Of a DNA stretch of 64,000 nucleotides, positions 46,149 through 57,784 are shown in pieces. The position numbers and the translations under genes are program-made. Position 1 is the first letter of the stretch; the number at the start of each line of letters is the position of its first letter. The stretch spans positions 138,956,237-139,020,236 of the forward strand of contig NC_134101.1 in the NCBI RefSeq assembly GCF_000715075.1, given 5' to 3'. The notes under the pieces are model-generated. The model was not told the origin of the DNA, did no database searches, and saw only the letters and a list, made by a program, of their open reading frames with translations. Source of the stretch: Nicotiana tabacum. Its lineage: Eukaryota; Streptophyta; Magnoliopsida; Solanales; Solanaceae.

Positions 46149-47137
46149 TGCATGAGTCTAATCCTTGACTCCATATTTGCATGAGTCTAATCTCTGACTC
46201 CATTTTTGCATGAGTCTAAGCCCTGCCTCTATTTTGCATAAGGCTAAGCATTGTCTTCTCTTTGCATGAGTCTAATCTCTGACTCCGTATTTGCATGAGT
46301 CTAATCCCTGACTCCATATTTGCATGAGTCTAAGCCCTGGCTCCATATTTGCATGAGTCTAAGCCTTGACTCCATATTTGCATGAGTCTAAGCCCTGACT
46401 CCATATTTGCATGAGTCTAAGCCCTGACTTCATATTTGCATGAGTTTAAGCCTTGACTCCATATTTTCACGAGTCTAAGCCCTGACTCCATATTTGCATG
46501 AGTCTAAGCCTTGACTTCATATTTTCATGAGTCTAATCCTTGACTTCATATTTGCATGGGACGAAGCCGTGTCCCAAATCTTGCTTGAGGCTAATCCCTG
46601 CCTCCATTTTGCATAAGGCTAAGCATTGCCTTCCTTTTTGCATGGGACTAAGACCTATCCCGAATCTTGCATGAGGCTAAGCCCTGCCTCCATATCTGCA
46701 TAAGGCTAAGCATTACCTTCCATTTGCATGGGACTAAGCCCCGTCCCGAATCTTGCGTGAGGTTAAGCTCTACCTCCATATTTGCATAAGGCTAAGCGCT
46801 GCCTTCTCTTTGCATGAGACTAAGCTCTATCTCCAATCTTGCATGAGTCTAATCCCTGACTCCATATTTGCATGAGGCTGATCCTTGCCTCCATACCTGA
46901 ATGAGTCTAAGCCCTGACTCCGTATTTGAATGAGGCTAATCCTTGCCTCCCCATTTGTATAAGGCTAATCCTTGCCTACCCACTCGCATGGAACTAAGCA
47001 TAAGGCTAATCCTTGCCTCCCCACTCGCATGGGACTAAGCATTGTCCCTCCTTGCGCCAATATTGCTCTATTTTCTACTACTATTTACCTGCTTTTCAAT
47101 CGGGCTAAGCTCTGCCCTCTACTTCGCAAGATTAAGC
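46149..47137 (+). repeat. Tandem array of about 34 inverted-pentamer units, period 29 bp
   Basis: The common unit is TTTGCATGAGTCTAAGCCCT followed by GACTCCATA. Each unit holds two 5-base arms around an 8-base loop (TAAGCCCT-like). Arms change together: GAGTC/GACTC, GAGGC/GCCTC, AAGGC/GCCTT, GGGAC/GTCCC, GAGGT/ACCTC. The period is strictly 29 from 46261 to about 46520, looser afterwards. It lies in the 3' UTR of a Tat element, a place known to breed tandem repeats. Confidence 0.9.
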
Positions 47138-47629
47138 CTTGTCTTATTACATTATATTATTGTATATCATGGGCTGAAACATCGCCAATCTGTCCAAAGG
47201 CGTCATAGTCTAAAGGCACCATCCGCATAGCCTGAAGACACCATGCCATGGCTTGAGGATCTCTCAAATTTGCATATCATTATTCAAAGGCGTCATGGTT
47301 CGGAGGCACCATTTTCATGGCCCGAGAACTGCGAATCCCTCATTAAACAATTCATGGCCCATGACGTCATGGTCCAAGGATGTCATCTTTAACCGTCCGA
47401 AGACAACCTTCATTGTCCAAAGGGAATTTGCATCATGTTTAAATTTTCGCAAACACGTTTGTAGCATCTTTATCTGCAGGCAACCAGTAAGCAACCGCTA
47501 TCCTAGCAGGAGCAATCTCGCTCCAGTTCCCTCCAACCGTCCCGAGCCTTAAACGCTCACCGTAACCGCTTCCATATCTCGTGTCTGTTCTTATAATGAT
47601 TCCATCGGCATACTCCGCAGGTGAATCCA

Positions 47630-47697
47630 GAACTACACATGGTATGATTCCTATAAAACCATTGATATGTAGGCAACTCGAAAACCAGAGCTCGGTC
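47630..47697 (+). other. Conserved structured motif, copy 4b (before the polypurine tract)
   Basis: Most diverged copy. CTACA (47633-47637) pairs with TGTAG (47668-47672). TGATTCC (47644-47650) is conserved. CTC (47677-47679) pairs with GAG (47688-47690). It ends CTCGGTC. The inner helix of the other copies is not evident. Confidence 0.5.
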
Positions 47698-47771
47698 TTT
47701 GTCTTTCAAAACACCCCGTCCGGTCAAAATTGGCCATCATTTCTTTACCCGAAAACTCTTTCATCCTTCCC

Positions 47772-47787
47772 GGGTAATAGGTGCAGT
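47772..47787 (+). promoter_or_regulatory. Probable polypurine tract, element 4
   Basis: GGGTAATAGGTGCAGT directly before the LTR start at 47788. Less pure than the element 5 tract (AAAGAGGGGCAGC) but with the same GCAG(C/T) end. Confidence 0.5.
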
Positions 47788-49957
47788 TGTTGATACCCAA
47801 TTTATCCCTATATATTTTGAATATGCATAAAAGCCTTCAAAATAGCATATATATGCATACATAAGTATGCCCAAGGTTTTTATTATTTTTCCCATAATTT
47901 TAAGGATTTTAATTGATTTATTTTCTCCCCTTTTATCCATAAAATCCCAATAAGTATTTCCAAAATTATTTTTTTGATAATTAATTTTATTTAATTTCTA
48001 TATATATATATGCCAAAATATGGCTAAAGTAATTTTTAAGAATTTTTTACAATTACATTTGGTATTTTTAAAGCTAAATTGCATATAATTGCAATGTTAG
48101 CCCGTTTTTAGATATAATTATGTTTATATGCATAAAATTGGATCCTGTATTTTTGAATTGTTAATTATGTACTTTAAATCATCTTGGTACCTTAATTTAT
48201 TTTCCAAAAATTGCCTATTATTTTTTATAAATTAAATAGGGAAACTAGCTATTAAAATAACAACCAAATTTGGCTTTCAATGCCAAAATTGGACACCTTT
48301 CCAGCCCAATTTCACACCGAAATCACCCAACCCATACCCTATTAATCCTTACCAAAATCCGGAACCCACCTACCCATTTTAATCTGGACCGTTGATCTAG
48401 GAGATCAACAGTCCAAATAATTCCTTTCCTTTTTAATTTTCAAACGATCCATAACCCTAAGTCACTTTTCCAAAGGCGCCGCCTTCAGATGCTCTCTCAT
48501 CTCCACTGTTCTCTCTTAACTGTTGGTAATTGAAAGATTTTTCTTCAAAGCCCTAGAACTCTACTCGTCTGTTTGAATTCACTGATTTTATTACCTTATT
48601 TAGTATGATACTTGGTTTTACTTAGTCTTTCCTTAATTGGGTCCTTCAGAATTTTGTCCCAATCGACTACTTTATGCCTAATGGACTCTGGCTCCTTTCC
48701 TTGTTTAATTATGCACACTGATTCCTCCTTTCCCCTTATATGGTACTGAATCATTCCGTTTGACCTTGATTCCCCTAACTCAAGGAAGTACTTCCTTGAT
48801 TCTCTAAATGATTGATTCTGAGTTCTTAAATTAGTATACTACTATGATTTTTACCTTATTTCACTACCTACTTTTAGCTATAAATACCCTAAGTCTTTCA
48901 TTAACAAGACACAACACTTGGCTTCCAAATAACCCCTCTCTTATTTAAAATCTCTGTGTTATTCTATTACTATTATCCGGCTGCAAGCCAAGGCTAATCA
49001 TATGTGCTCCTTGGTTCTTTCATTGTGCTTAATTCTATCTTCACTAGTATGTCCTAGTTTAATCTACAGCCACAACAACAACATGTTTCTTTCTTGTTTC
49101 AGTTTCTTTTATTTCTAGCTTGCTTTTACTTATGATTTTGTTGTGGAGTTTGTAGTTAAACATGATAGTATGATTCCCCTCCCTTTAAGCTCATGTATTC
49201 CCTTGTGTGATTCAAGCATGTCTGGACAATTGTTTTCCTTTACCTACTGTGCACTTACCATTTTGTGAATCCCTATTCCCCTCTAAGAGTTTATGTTCCT
49301 CATGACTGGTTTGTGATTATGCCAGTGTCAAGCTATCTCTGAGCATGTCCATACCAGTCTTAATACTCCTATTGGGGTCATGTGTCTGCAGGCAATGTCT
49401 GTGTATCCCCAAACCCCTTAACCCCTATGTGATCACTGAATTAATTTAGATTTTGTGAACTTGTTGTGTGTGGTCTTATCCTAAAGTGTTTAAACTCTGT
49501 TTACTACACCAACCTCTTTCAAACAACCTCTATTGCTTTACTAATTGCTTTCAAAACAGACCTTTAAGTCCAGTCTTTAATAAACCTCTTTCAAACATGT
49601 GTCCTGCACTTTCACTCTACTCTTAGTTAATAAGTTCTGCCCCCTCTAGTATGTGTACTATCTTGGGATCCTCTTGAGAACCCTTGAAACTCTGGCAAAC
49701 TGAGGCTGGCTTTCCACACTGCACTGGTTCAATGCTTGGCTACTAAGTCTAGGTGTAAGCATTGCCCGGGGTCCTTGAGACCCTTAGGGAACTTTAATGC
49801 ACCTAGACCCTAATTTGTCTGTGAAAATGAGTTTTGAAAGATCATTGGAGGCTTTGGGAAACTTGGGCCTGATTGCAGGCTCCCTATAGAATAGCTTCTT
49901 AGTTTTCTATTTCATTTATGTAATTCATTTGTTGGCCTGTAATATTTTGTTAACAGA
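47788..49957 (+). mobile_element. 3' LTR of element 4, internally deleted and cut by element 5
   Basis: Starts TGTTGATACCC as at 31978. At 48515/48516 the sequence jumps: the equivalent of 32708-33670 (963 bp) is missing. It ends at 49957 in ATATTTTGTTAACAGA, where the element 5 LTR begins. The first 730 bp differ from the 5' LTR clearly more than the part after the deletion. Confidence 0.9.
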
Positions 49958-50297
49958 TGTCACACCTCCTTTTAACGCACCCGCGAGGGCGCAAAGGAGT
50001 TTTTTCCAATTAAAGGACAATCGAAACGGGATTGGTTTATTTATTTCAGAGTCGCCACTTGGGAGATTTAGGGTGTCCCAAGTCACCAATTTTAATCCCG
50101 AATCGAGGAAAAGAATGACTCTATATTATAGTCTGCGTACTAGAAATCCGGATAAGGAATTCTGTTAACCCGGGAGAAGGTGTTAGGCATTCCCGAGTTC
50201 CGTGGTTCTAGCACGGTCGCTCAACTGTTATATTTGGCTTGATTATCTGATTTTGTACATGTTAAACCTATGTGCAAGTTTTAAACTCTTGACCGCT

Positions 50298-50905
50298 TTT
50301 ATTATTATTTTTTACGAGAATTGCAACGTCATGAAAATATATCTCGAACCACGTTACATCAATGCACCCGTGGCTATTGACACATCTCGACTCCGTTGAG
50401 ATTTAGATTTGGGTCACATAAATGTGCACCCGAATTAAGAAAAATAAATTATTAAGACGTGCCTAAAGCAACTAACGTATTGTTATTTTGGGAAAGGCCG
50501 TAAAATTTGCTAAACGGCATGTCCCGGATTCTAAGTATTTTTAATATATATACATTTAGAGGGCCCCGCAGCTTCTACATTTTTGTTTGTCGAGGCTCGT
50601 CTCATTTATTATTAAAAGGAATTTACAACGTCATGGAAATGCATCTCGGGCCACGCCATAATCAATATACCCGTGATTAGAGACACATTTCGATTCCGTT
50701 GAGATTTAGATTTGGGTCACATAAATGTGCACCCGAATTTAAGAAGGTAAAATTATTAAATACGTGCTTAAAGAGGCTATCGCATTATTATTCCGGGAGG
50801 TCGTGAGATTTGCTAAACGACCCACCTTAGGGACTGAATGCTTCAATATATATACATTTAATGAGGGCCCCGCAATTTGTGCGTTTTTCTTTATTTTTGT
50901 CGAGG
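50298..50905 (-). repeat. 303-bp tandem duplication in element 5 LTR
   Basis: The block GAGATTTAGATTTGGGTCAC occurs at 50398 and 50701, with diverged flanks on both sides (CGTCATGRAAAT..., GAGGGCCCCGCA..., TGTCGAGGCTC). Element 6 shows only one equivalent (near 61805). Confidence 0.8.
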
Positions 50906-52951
50906 CTCATCTCGTCCTTATTTTAAAAGGATATCCTATAGCAACTACATTTCTTGTCGCGTTTGTCTCTACTAATTGAAAACAGTAGATAGCCCTAGTT
51001 AATTACATGCTTGCAAGTTATCTATAACAGAATTCCGAGTGCTTGCGCAAAATCAGTAGCACGGCCACGTACACAGTCAGCCGAGCAGAATTAAGGGCCC
51101 AAATCTAGCCCATGCGTAATGGACCAGACCTGGGCCATTGTTTGTTCGATGCGGCCTGCTTGGTCCGTTTCAACCTGGGCTCGACCTTCGTGAGGTTGAG
51201 ATTGCAAGCTCTGTGTTCTTTGTCTTAAAACATGGTTTACCAGTTATATGAAGCAGTTTATCAGAAAGGAAAGAACTTAACTAGTAGTGTACGATTTTCA
51301 TGCTTGGCCTACATTAAAGGACATACTACAAAGTGAAACTAAGTCTAAGATACAACCTATTACATTGGGAATATTTTCACCTATCAGCATACATATATAT
51401 ACTATCATTCAGCTAATCTACATTGATATACACTGGGCATACAGGCTACTTCTATTGTCAACACAGGAATGAAAATTATTATACAATACATGATATCTAA
51501 CGTAACAATCTATGTATGAAAGTCAACTTCAGGTCTTTTCTTTTTGTATTCATGCTCAATTTTCCAATTACATTTGACAGTGTATTGGTTGTGTACCTGG
51601 TATAGAGAACAAAAGAAGAAAGGAATGATCAGCTGGGTAGTATGCAACAAACACAGCAACAACAGATACACATCAATAACACAGCAACAAACCAACAACC
51701 ACAAGTGTTTTCCGCAGTCCACAGACAACCAGCAACAGTTTCCAGAACAAAGAAAACCAACAGATGGTCGAGCACCAAACAAGTAATCCCAGAAAAGAGT
51801 AGTGAAACAACAGAAATAACAGAGTATTCGATGCAGCAACACCAGCAGTTCAACAATCACAAGCAGCTCAATCAGGGCAAACAACAGAACTTGGCCAAGA
51901 CAGCTTGACCAATGTGAATTCTTCTGTAGTTTTCAGACAGTGTTTGGTTACAGTATTTCTGGAAATTTCCTTATATTTTTTCAGTTTCCTTTAACTCACA
52001 AGACCTCTCTCAAGACTAATTTTTTTCCAGAAGAACCTCCTCTTTTAGGCTCCAAAAGAATCCTCCCTCCTATAACGGAAGGTCCCCCTTCTTATAGCCT
52101 AATCCCAGCACTTTACAGCCTGCTGGACAACTCAGAATTCCCCCCTCCCTGTTGTTTTTCCACTCACTTATTTTAAATAACAAGACTCCCATCAAATCCC
52201 TGACAGCCCCTCTCTCTTTTTGTTGTTAAAGTGTCCTAATCCCTTATTTATTTAGCCAAAGTATGGGCAGCAGGAATATAATCTGACAGCATGTGCTGTC
52301 AGACTATTTTAATCCAAAACAACTGACCATACGCATGCTGCCCACAATCTGAACTAAGTGAACATGGCATCCATTTAAGCTCAAAGTCTGAACTGCCATT
52401 ATAACCTACCCCCTAGATGTTCTTTAATTCAAATTGAACAAAACCAATAGGCAATACAATTCAGTTCCTAATGGGATTCAGATACGATCACAGCAGAAAT
52501 AACAACACGGATCAAGTTGTTACCATTAATGACTGAAACTAATTGACGACATACATCGACTCGACTATATTAATCGTAACACATAACAATCAATCGTTCA
52601 TATAAACAACACGTACAAAGTCCCGAATGACTTCAGACAACTTTGTTCAATCACTGGGAACCTATATGAATTAACTCATTTGACGACTAATTTAATTGAC
52701 AATCATGTATACCACAGAATACATTCAGAACACACAGAAAATCAACTGACCAAATAAAAGGTCTTTGACATAGATGGAAGAAATCCGAATGGAAAATAAC
52801 AAAAAAAATAACAAACATACACAACGAAACATGCTGACAGCTAAACTAGCAGTTGAATAAAACAAAAAGGAAAAGAAAACTTACCGAAAAATGTCCAAAC
52901 AAAACTGAACCAAATCTGACTCAATTTTGACCCCTTGAGGCCGAACAAACT

Positions 52952-52989
52952 TTAATCAGGGTGTTCTCACATGAGAACACCTTGATTAA
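52952..52989. other. 38-bp palindrome in element 5 LTR
   Basis: Arms of 18 bases (TTAATCAGGGTGTTCTCA and TGAGAACACCTTGATTAA) with one mismatch, separated by CA. It would form a very stable hairpin or cruciform about 1 kb into the LTR in sense. Confidence 0.85.
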
Positions 52990-53955
52990 GGTCTATTAGA
53001 CCTCAAACCTTGTTAAGACTGGCCGGTTTCCAAGGCTATTCATGTTCTAGGTTTTGGATTCTCAGATTTGAGATTCTAAGAGTTGTGGGTAGATTCGGAC
53101 CAAACCAAGCCTGGTTTGGTCACGAGGGGGTCAGGGGATTGTCTGGTATGAAGATGGTGAGGTTTGGTATAGGTCCGGGTTCGACTCGAATCTTCAAATG
53201 AATATTCGAGATGAAGGAAGGGGATTCGAGGCTAGGGGGTAATAGATCCATGTTCAGGAGAGTGAGGGGGTCCTAGGGTGTTCAGGAGGTGGTCACCGGT
53301 GTTCATGCCGCCGGGTTCTGGTGAAAGGGAAACTAGGGCGGCTGCTAGGGTTTCGGGGGGTTTCAGGGCTTGGTGAGGAAAATGGGGAAAGGTGGGATTC
53401 GGATAGGGGGCGTGGGGTGTGAGGGAAGGCTTAGTGTGGTTGAACGGATCAGATCAGACGCCTGATGCGGCGTCGTTTTGGGGGGTGCCTGGGCAGGCCT
53501 GGTTTGGACCGGACTTGTGTGCTGGTTTGGGCCTATTTTTGTTTTATTTCTTGGGCCCAAACTGATTCTCATTCACTCTTTTCTTTTGTTTTCTATTTTT
53601 AAACAAAAAATGAAAATAATAATAATAAAACAATGAAATTAAAACAAACAACAATGTAACATTTTAACACAATTATCACAAAATATTTAAGTAAGTTAAA
53701 TCACCACCTAGAACGGACGATGCACATATATATATTTTTTGAATTTTCTTTCAATGACCGAATTACGGTTTGATTGCCATGACAGACATACTTTGTATTT
53801 TGATTGATGAGATCATATGCAACATGGACCGAACCACAAATGACTAAACAGCACATGCCACGAAAAATCGAAAGAATTGTACAGCAGAGTCATTTGTCAC
53901 TATTTTTGTTTTCTTTTGGAGCGATTGTCCGTGAAGCAAAAATCACGTGCTTACA

Positions 53956-53972
53956 GCTGCCCCTCTTTGCAC
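53956..53972 (-). promoter_or_regulatory. Polypurine tract, element 5
   Basis: Minus strand GTGCAAAGAGGGGCAGC directly before the LTR start TGTAAGC. It fixes the element's orientation. Confidence 0.75.
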
Positions 53973-54063
53973 GAAGACACGAAGGGTTTTTGCGCAAAGA
54001 TAAAGTGGGCGATTTTTGCTCGTCCGAGTACTCCGTGTGAAGCATTTGTTTTTGAAAAAGATT

Positions 54064-54132
54064 TGACCGAACCTTTGCTTCAGAGGTTTCCTACATATCC
54101 TGGGCTGAACAGGAATCAGGTCAATGTAGTTC
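54064..54132 (-). other. Conserved structured motif, copy 5b (before the polypurine tract)
   Basis: In sense: CTACAT/ATGTAG outer helix (54124-54129 with 54091-54096), CCTG/CAGG inner helix (54110-54113 with 54099-54102), conserved TGACCTGATT between them, then AACC/GGTT (54085-54088 with 54070-54073) and TTCGGTCA. Confidence 0.65.
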
Positions 54133-54703
54133 GGGAAATTTTGGTAGCTGGGACTACCGTGTGACTGTAGTGCTCGCTGCTGTTGTGCGCTGTTGCATGC
54201 TGCTGTAGGATGCTACTGCTCACTGATCTCCTTGTTACATTGTTCTTGAAAGGAAAAACAAGAAGCTAAGCTAGACTATGGATCATGAGATCTCATCTAT
54301 CCTCGACTTGTTCTTGTTGCCTTGCTTTCTTGTCGGCCAGCGCTTTCCTCTGATGCCTTTATTTTGTGAATTTGGGGGGATGATACTGGTCCTTCGCCTT
54401 TTCTGAATACCAGTTTTCATCACTTCGCTTGATCTGCTGGGAACATGGCCCTCTTCTTTAAGCCTTTCAATGGTTTCTTCAGTGGTATGGCTTTCTTCAT
54501 CAAAATCGTTATGTTGGGCATGCTATAACGTTCCCAACTGCTTCTTCTGAGACGCGTTCCTTCTTCCTTTTGAATCGCGCGCTTGCTTTTGCAGCCTTCC
54601 GCTCCTTGGTGCTGGGGATTTTATTGTTTCCTGCTTGGGGGTCTCTGTTGTAACCTTCCGCTTTTAGGTGGGGTTACTGATTCCAAAATCTAGAGCTGAA
54701 AAG
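54133..54703 (-). other. 3' UTR of element 5 between motif 5b and the minisatellite
   Basis: Mixed sequence with CTGCTG-type words (54165-54225) and no gene. Small open frames are not supported. Confidence 0.5.
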
Positions 54704-56356
54704 TATTCCCGCATTTTACTGGTGGGCGACCTAGAACTTAAATGTATTCCCGCATTTTACTGGTGGGCGACCTAGAACTTAAATGTATTCCCGCATTTTA
54801 CTGGTGGGCGACCTAGAACTTAAAAGTATTGAAATTGTTTCCTCGTTCTTCCGAGAAAATTTTTGACAATCGGCAGAAAATTTTCCCGCATTTTACTGGT
54901 GGGCGACCTAGAACTTAAAAGTATTCCCGCATTTTACTGGTGGGCGACCTAGAACTTAAATGTATTCCCGCATTTTACTGGTGGGTGACCTAGAACTTAA
55001 ATGTATTCCCGCATTTTACTGGTGGGCGACCTAGAACTTAAATGTATTCCCGCATTTTACTGGTGGGCGACCTAGAACTTAAAAGTATTCCCGCATTTTA
55101 CTGGTGGGCGACCTAGAACTTAAAAGTATTCCCGCATTTTACTGGTGGGCGACCTAGAACTTAAAAGTATTCCCGCATTTTACTGGTGGGCGACCTAGAA
55201 CATAAAAGTATTCCCGCATTTTACTGGTGGGCGACCTAGAACTTAAATGTATTCCCGCATTTTACTGGTGGGCGACCTAGAACTTAAATGTATTCCCGCA
55301 TTTTACTGGTGGGCGACCTAGAACTTAAAAGTATTCCCGCATTTTACTGGTGGGCGACCTAGAACTTAAATGTATTCCCGCATTTTACTGGTGGGCGACC
55401 TAGAACTTAAAAGTATTCCCGCATTTTACTGGTGGGCGACCTAGAACTTAAAAGTATTCCCGTATTTTACTGGTGGGCGACCTAGAACTTAAATGTATTC
55501 CCGCATTTTACTGGTGGGCGACCTAGAACTTAAATGTATTCCCGCATTTTACTGGTGGGCGACCTAGAACTTAAATGTATTCCCGCATTTTACTGGTGGG
55601 CGACCTAGAACTTAAAAGTATTCCCGCATTTTACTGGTGGGCGACCTAGAACTTAAAAGTATTCCCGCATTTTACTGGTGGGCGACCTAGAACTTAAAAG
55701 TATTCCCGCATTTTACTGGTGGGCGACCTAGAACTTAAATGTATTCCCGCATTTTACTGGTGGGCGACCTAGAACTTAAAAGTATTCCCGCATTTTACTG
55801 GTGGGCGACCTAGAACTTAAATGTATTCCCGCATTTTACTGGTGGGCGACCTAGAACTTAAATGTATTCCCGCATTTTACTGGTGGGCGACCTAGAACTT
55901 AAAAGTATTCCCGCATTTTACTGGTGGGCGACCTAGAACTTAAATGTATTCCCGCATTTTACTGGTGGGCGACCTAGAACTTAAAAGTATTCCCGCATTT
56001 TACTGGTGGGCGACCTAGAACTTAAAAGTATTCCCGCATTTTACTGGTGGGCGACCTAGAACTTAAATGTATTCCCGCATTTTACTAGTGGGCGACCTAG
56101 AACTTAAAAGTATTCCCGCATTTTACTGGTGGGCGACCTAGAACTTAAATGTATTCCCTCATTTTACTGGTGGGCGACCTAGAACTTAAATGTATTCCCG
56201 CATTTTACTGGTGGGCGACCTAGAACTTAAAAGTATTCCCGCATTTTACTGGTGGGCGACCTAGAACTTAAAAGTATTCCCGCATTTTACTGGTGGGCGA
56301 CCTAGAACTTAAATGTATTCCCACATTTTACTGGTGGGCGACCTAGAACTTAAATG
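54704..56356 (-). repeat. 41-bp minisatellite, 39 units, in element 5 3' UTR
   Basis: Plus-strand unit starts TATTCCCGCATTTTACTGG and ends GACCTAGAACTTAAA(A/T)G. Units 1-3 are 54704-54826. A 54-bp flank-like block follows. Units 4-39 run from 54881 to 56356 with exactly 41 bp each and no indels. Single variants occur in units 6, 11, 18, 33, 35 and 39. One site is A or T in roughly equal numbers. The block TGAAATTGTTTCC...CGGCAGAAAATTTT lies both inside (54830-54884) and after the array (56360-56413). Confidence 0.97.
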
Positions 56357-57116
56357 TATTTGAAATTGTTTCCCCGTTCTTCCGAGAAAATTTTCGACAA
56401 TCGGCAGAAAATTTTCTGCCCCGGTTTTTTGTGGTTTCCCTGGCGTTGTGTCTTGCCGCCATCATCAATCCTTTGTTTTCCTGCAGCAGACAAAAGGATT
56501 TAGTTAGTTTTAATCGTGGTGGTAGGAGGTGCCTTTCCGGTGGATGATTTTTCCTCTCTTCCCCTTTTCTTGCTCTATGTCCCCATAATTGGTTGGTGGA
56601 CAAAATTGCTTGCTGGGGGTTTCTAGCCTGCTGGGGATGGTTTTCAATTTATCCCCTTTCCTGCTTTCTCTTTAAGCACATGCTGTGGGAGTCTGTTTTT
56701 ACTCCCGAAACCACTCCCTTTAGGATCTTACTTTCTCCAAAACTGCCAGGCGCGATCATTGCATTGCTTGGGGCCGGCCTTTAAGTCTGTTTGTGTTATC
56801 CTGCATTGACTAAATTCCCCTTCGGTCTCTGGTAGTAAGCTTTGAAAAAATTCTTTTCAAGACAAATTTTTAGGAAGAGAAATAAAAGATAGAAAAAGGA
56901 GAAAATCTTTCTGAACCAATATTTGGTGGGAGAAGAAACTCAAAAGAACTTATCTGGAGGACATGACTGGTCCCCGTGATTCATGACGTGCACCCTAGAT
57001 TCCCGACCCAGTCTATTTGTATCAATCGATTTGCCCGATGGTCTGACTTGCTGGGGATGATAAATGATTGTCCATTTCGTTGCGAATGTGGTCGCTTTTT
57101 GTTGATCTGTCTTGTC

Positions 57117-57371
57117 GCCTCATAGTGCCCTTCGAGGGGTTTTCACTAATGAGACTCTCTCTTTTCTCTCATCTCCTGGCGCCTTATGGTGCCTGTGAAG
57201 GTTTTCACCAATAAGACTCTCTCATTTCATATCTCTCATCTTACGTCGCCTTTCGGTGCCTGTGAAGGTTTTCACCGACCAAGACTCTCTCATTTTATTC
57301 TTCATCTTACGTCGCCTTTCGGTGCCTGTGAGGGTTTTCACCGATAAGACTCTCTCATTTTATTTTTCATC
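57117..57371 (-). repeat. Four 59-67 bp tandem units with paired arms
   Basis: Units start at 57117, 57180, 57247 and 57313 (plus strand CGCCTY). Each has 5-base arms flanking GCCTGTGAAGG-type DNA: TAGTG/CACTA, TGGTG/CACCA, CGGTG/CACCG, CGGTG/CACCG. Outer bases also pair: CTCA/TGAG in unit 1, CTTA/TAAG in unit 2. Confidence 0.85.
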
Positions 57372-57784
57372 GAGGAATCGGGGTGTTGTCGATACGACCC
57401 TCTCTTCTGTAGATTCCTTTGACCATCAATTCATTCCCAGTCTTACGATCCTCTTCTTTGCTGGGGATCGGTGCATTATTCTCGGCCTTATTTGCCTGAC
57501 TTGGCATCTCTTGTATATTGATCGGGAGGTCTTTTGGACGTCGATGTTGGTTTTGGTGCGGGGTTAAAGAAAGGCTATCAAAAATGAAATAATTTGATGG
57601 GTGATCTGCTACAACTTTCGGAATCAAACCTTTGTTGGAACTTAAAACATAACCTTTGCCCCAGTTTTCTTGCTTGGGGAATTTTATTTTTTTATACTTG
57701 TGTTGAGCTACGTGCGTTACGCACACTGTGCCTATTATGCACACTATGTACATTATGCATCCTATATTCACTATGATGCATACT

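Larger units (their letters stand above)
49958..53955 (-). mobile_element. 3' LTR of element 5 (Tat lineage, 4.0 kb)
   Basis: Minus-strand LTR from TGTAAGCACGTGATTTTTG (53955) to GGAGGTGTGACA (49958). Orientation is set by the polypurine tract at 53956 and by the minus-strand pol. It contains a 303-bp tandem duplication (50298-50905), a PBS-like 10-mer (50048-50057), a CAA-rich stretch (51640-51900) and a 38-bp near-perfect palindrome (52952-52989). Its right-hand terminal 270 bases in sense are almost identical to those of element 6 at 61358. Confidence 0.88.

Noticed and set aside
51642..51908. Glutamine/asparagine-rich protein
   Set aside because: It arises from a CAA-rich stretch in the element 5 LTR, with similar words in the element 6 LTR, and is antisense to the element.
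49958..53955. Plus-strand LTR starting an element that runs right from 49958
   Set aside because: TG...CA ends fit both directions, but pol, the purine tract at 53956 (minus sense) and the post-pol motif all show the element reads leftward.
53804..54164. Overlapping open frames across the LTR/3' UTR border of element 5
   Set aside because: Antisense to the element, crossing the polypurine tract, without motifs.
54704..56356. CRISPR array
   Set aside because: Units are directly adjacent with no unique spacers, and the surroundings are plant LTR elements. It is a minisatellite.
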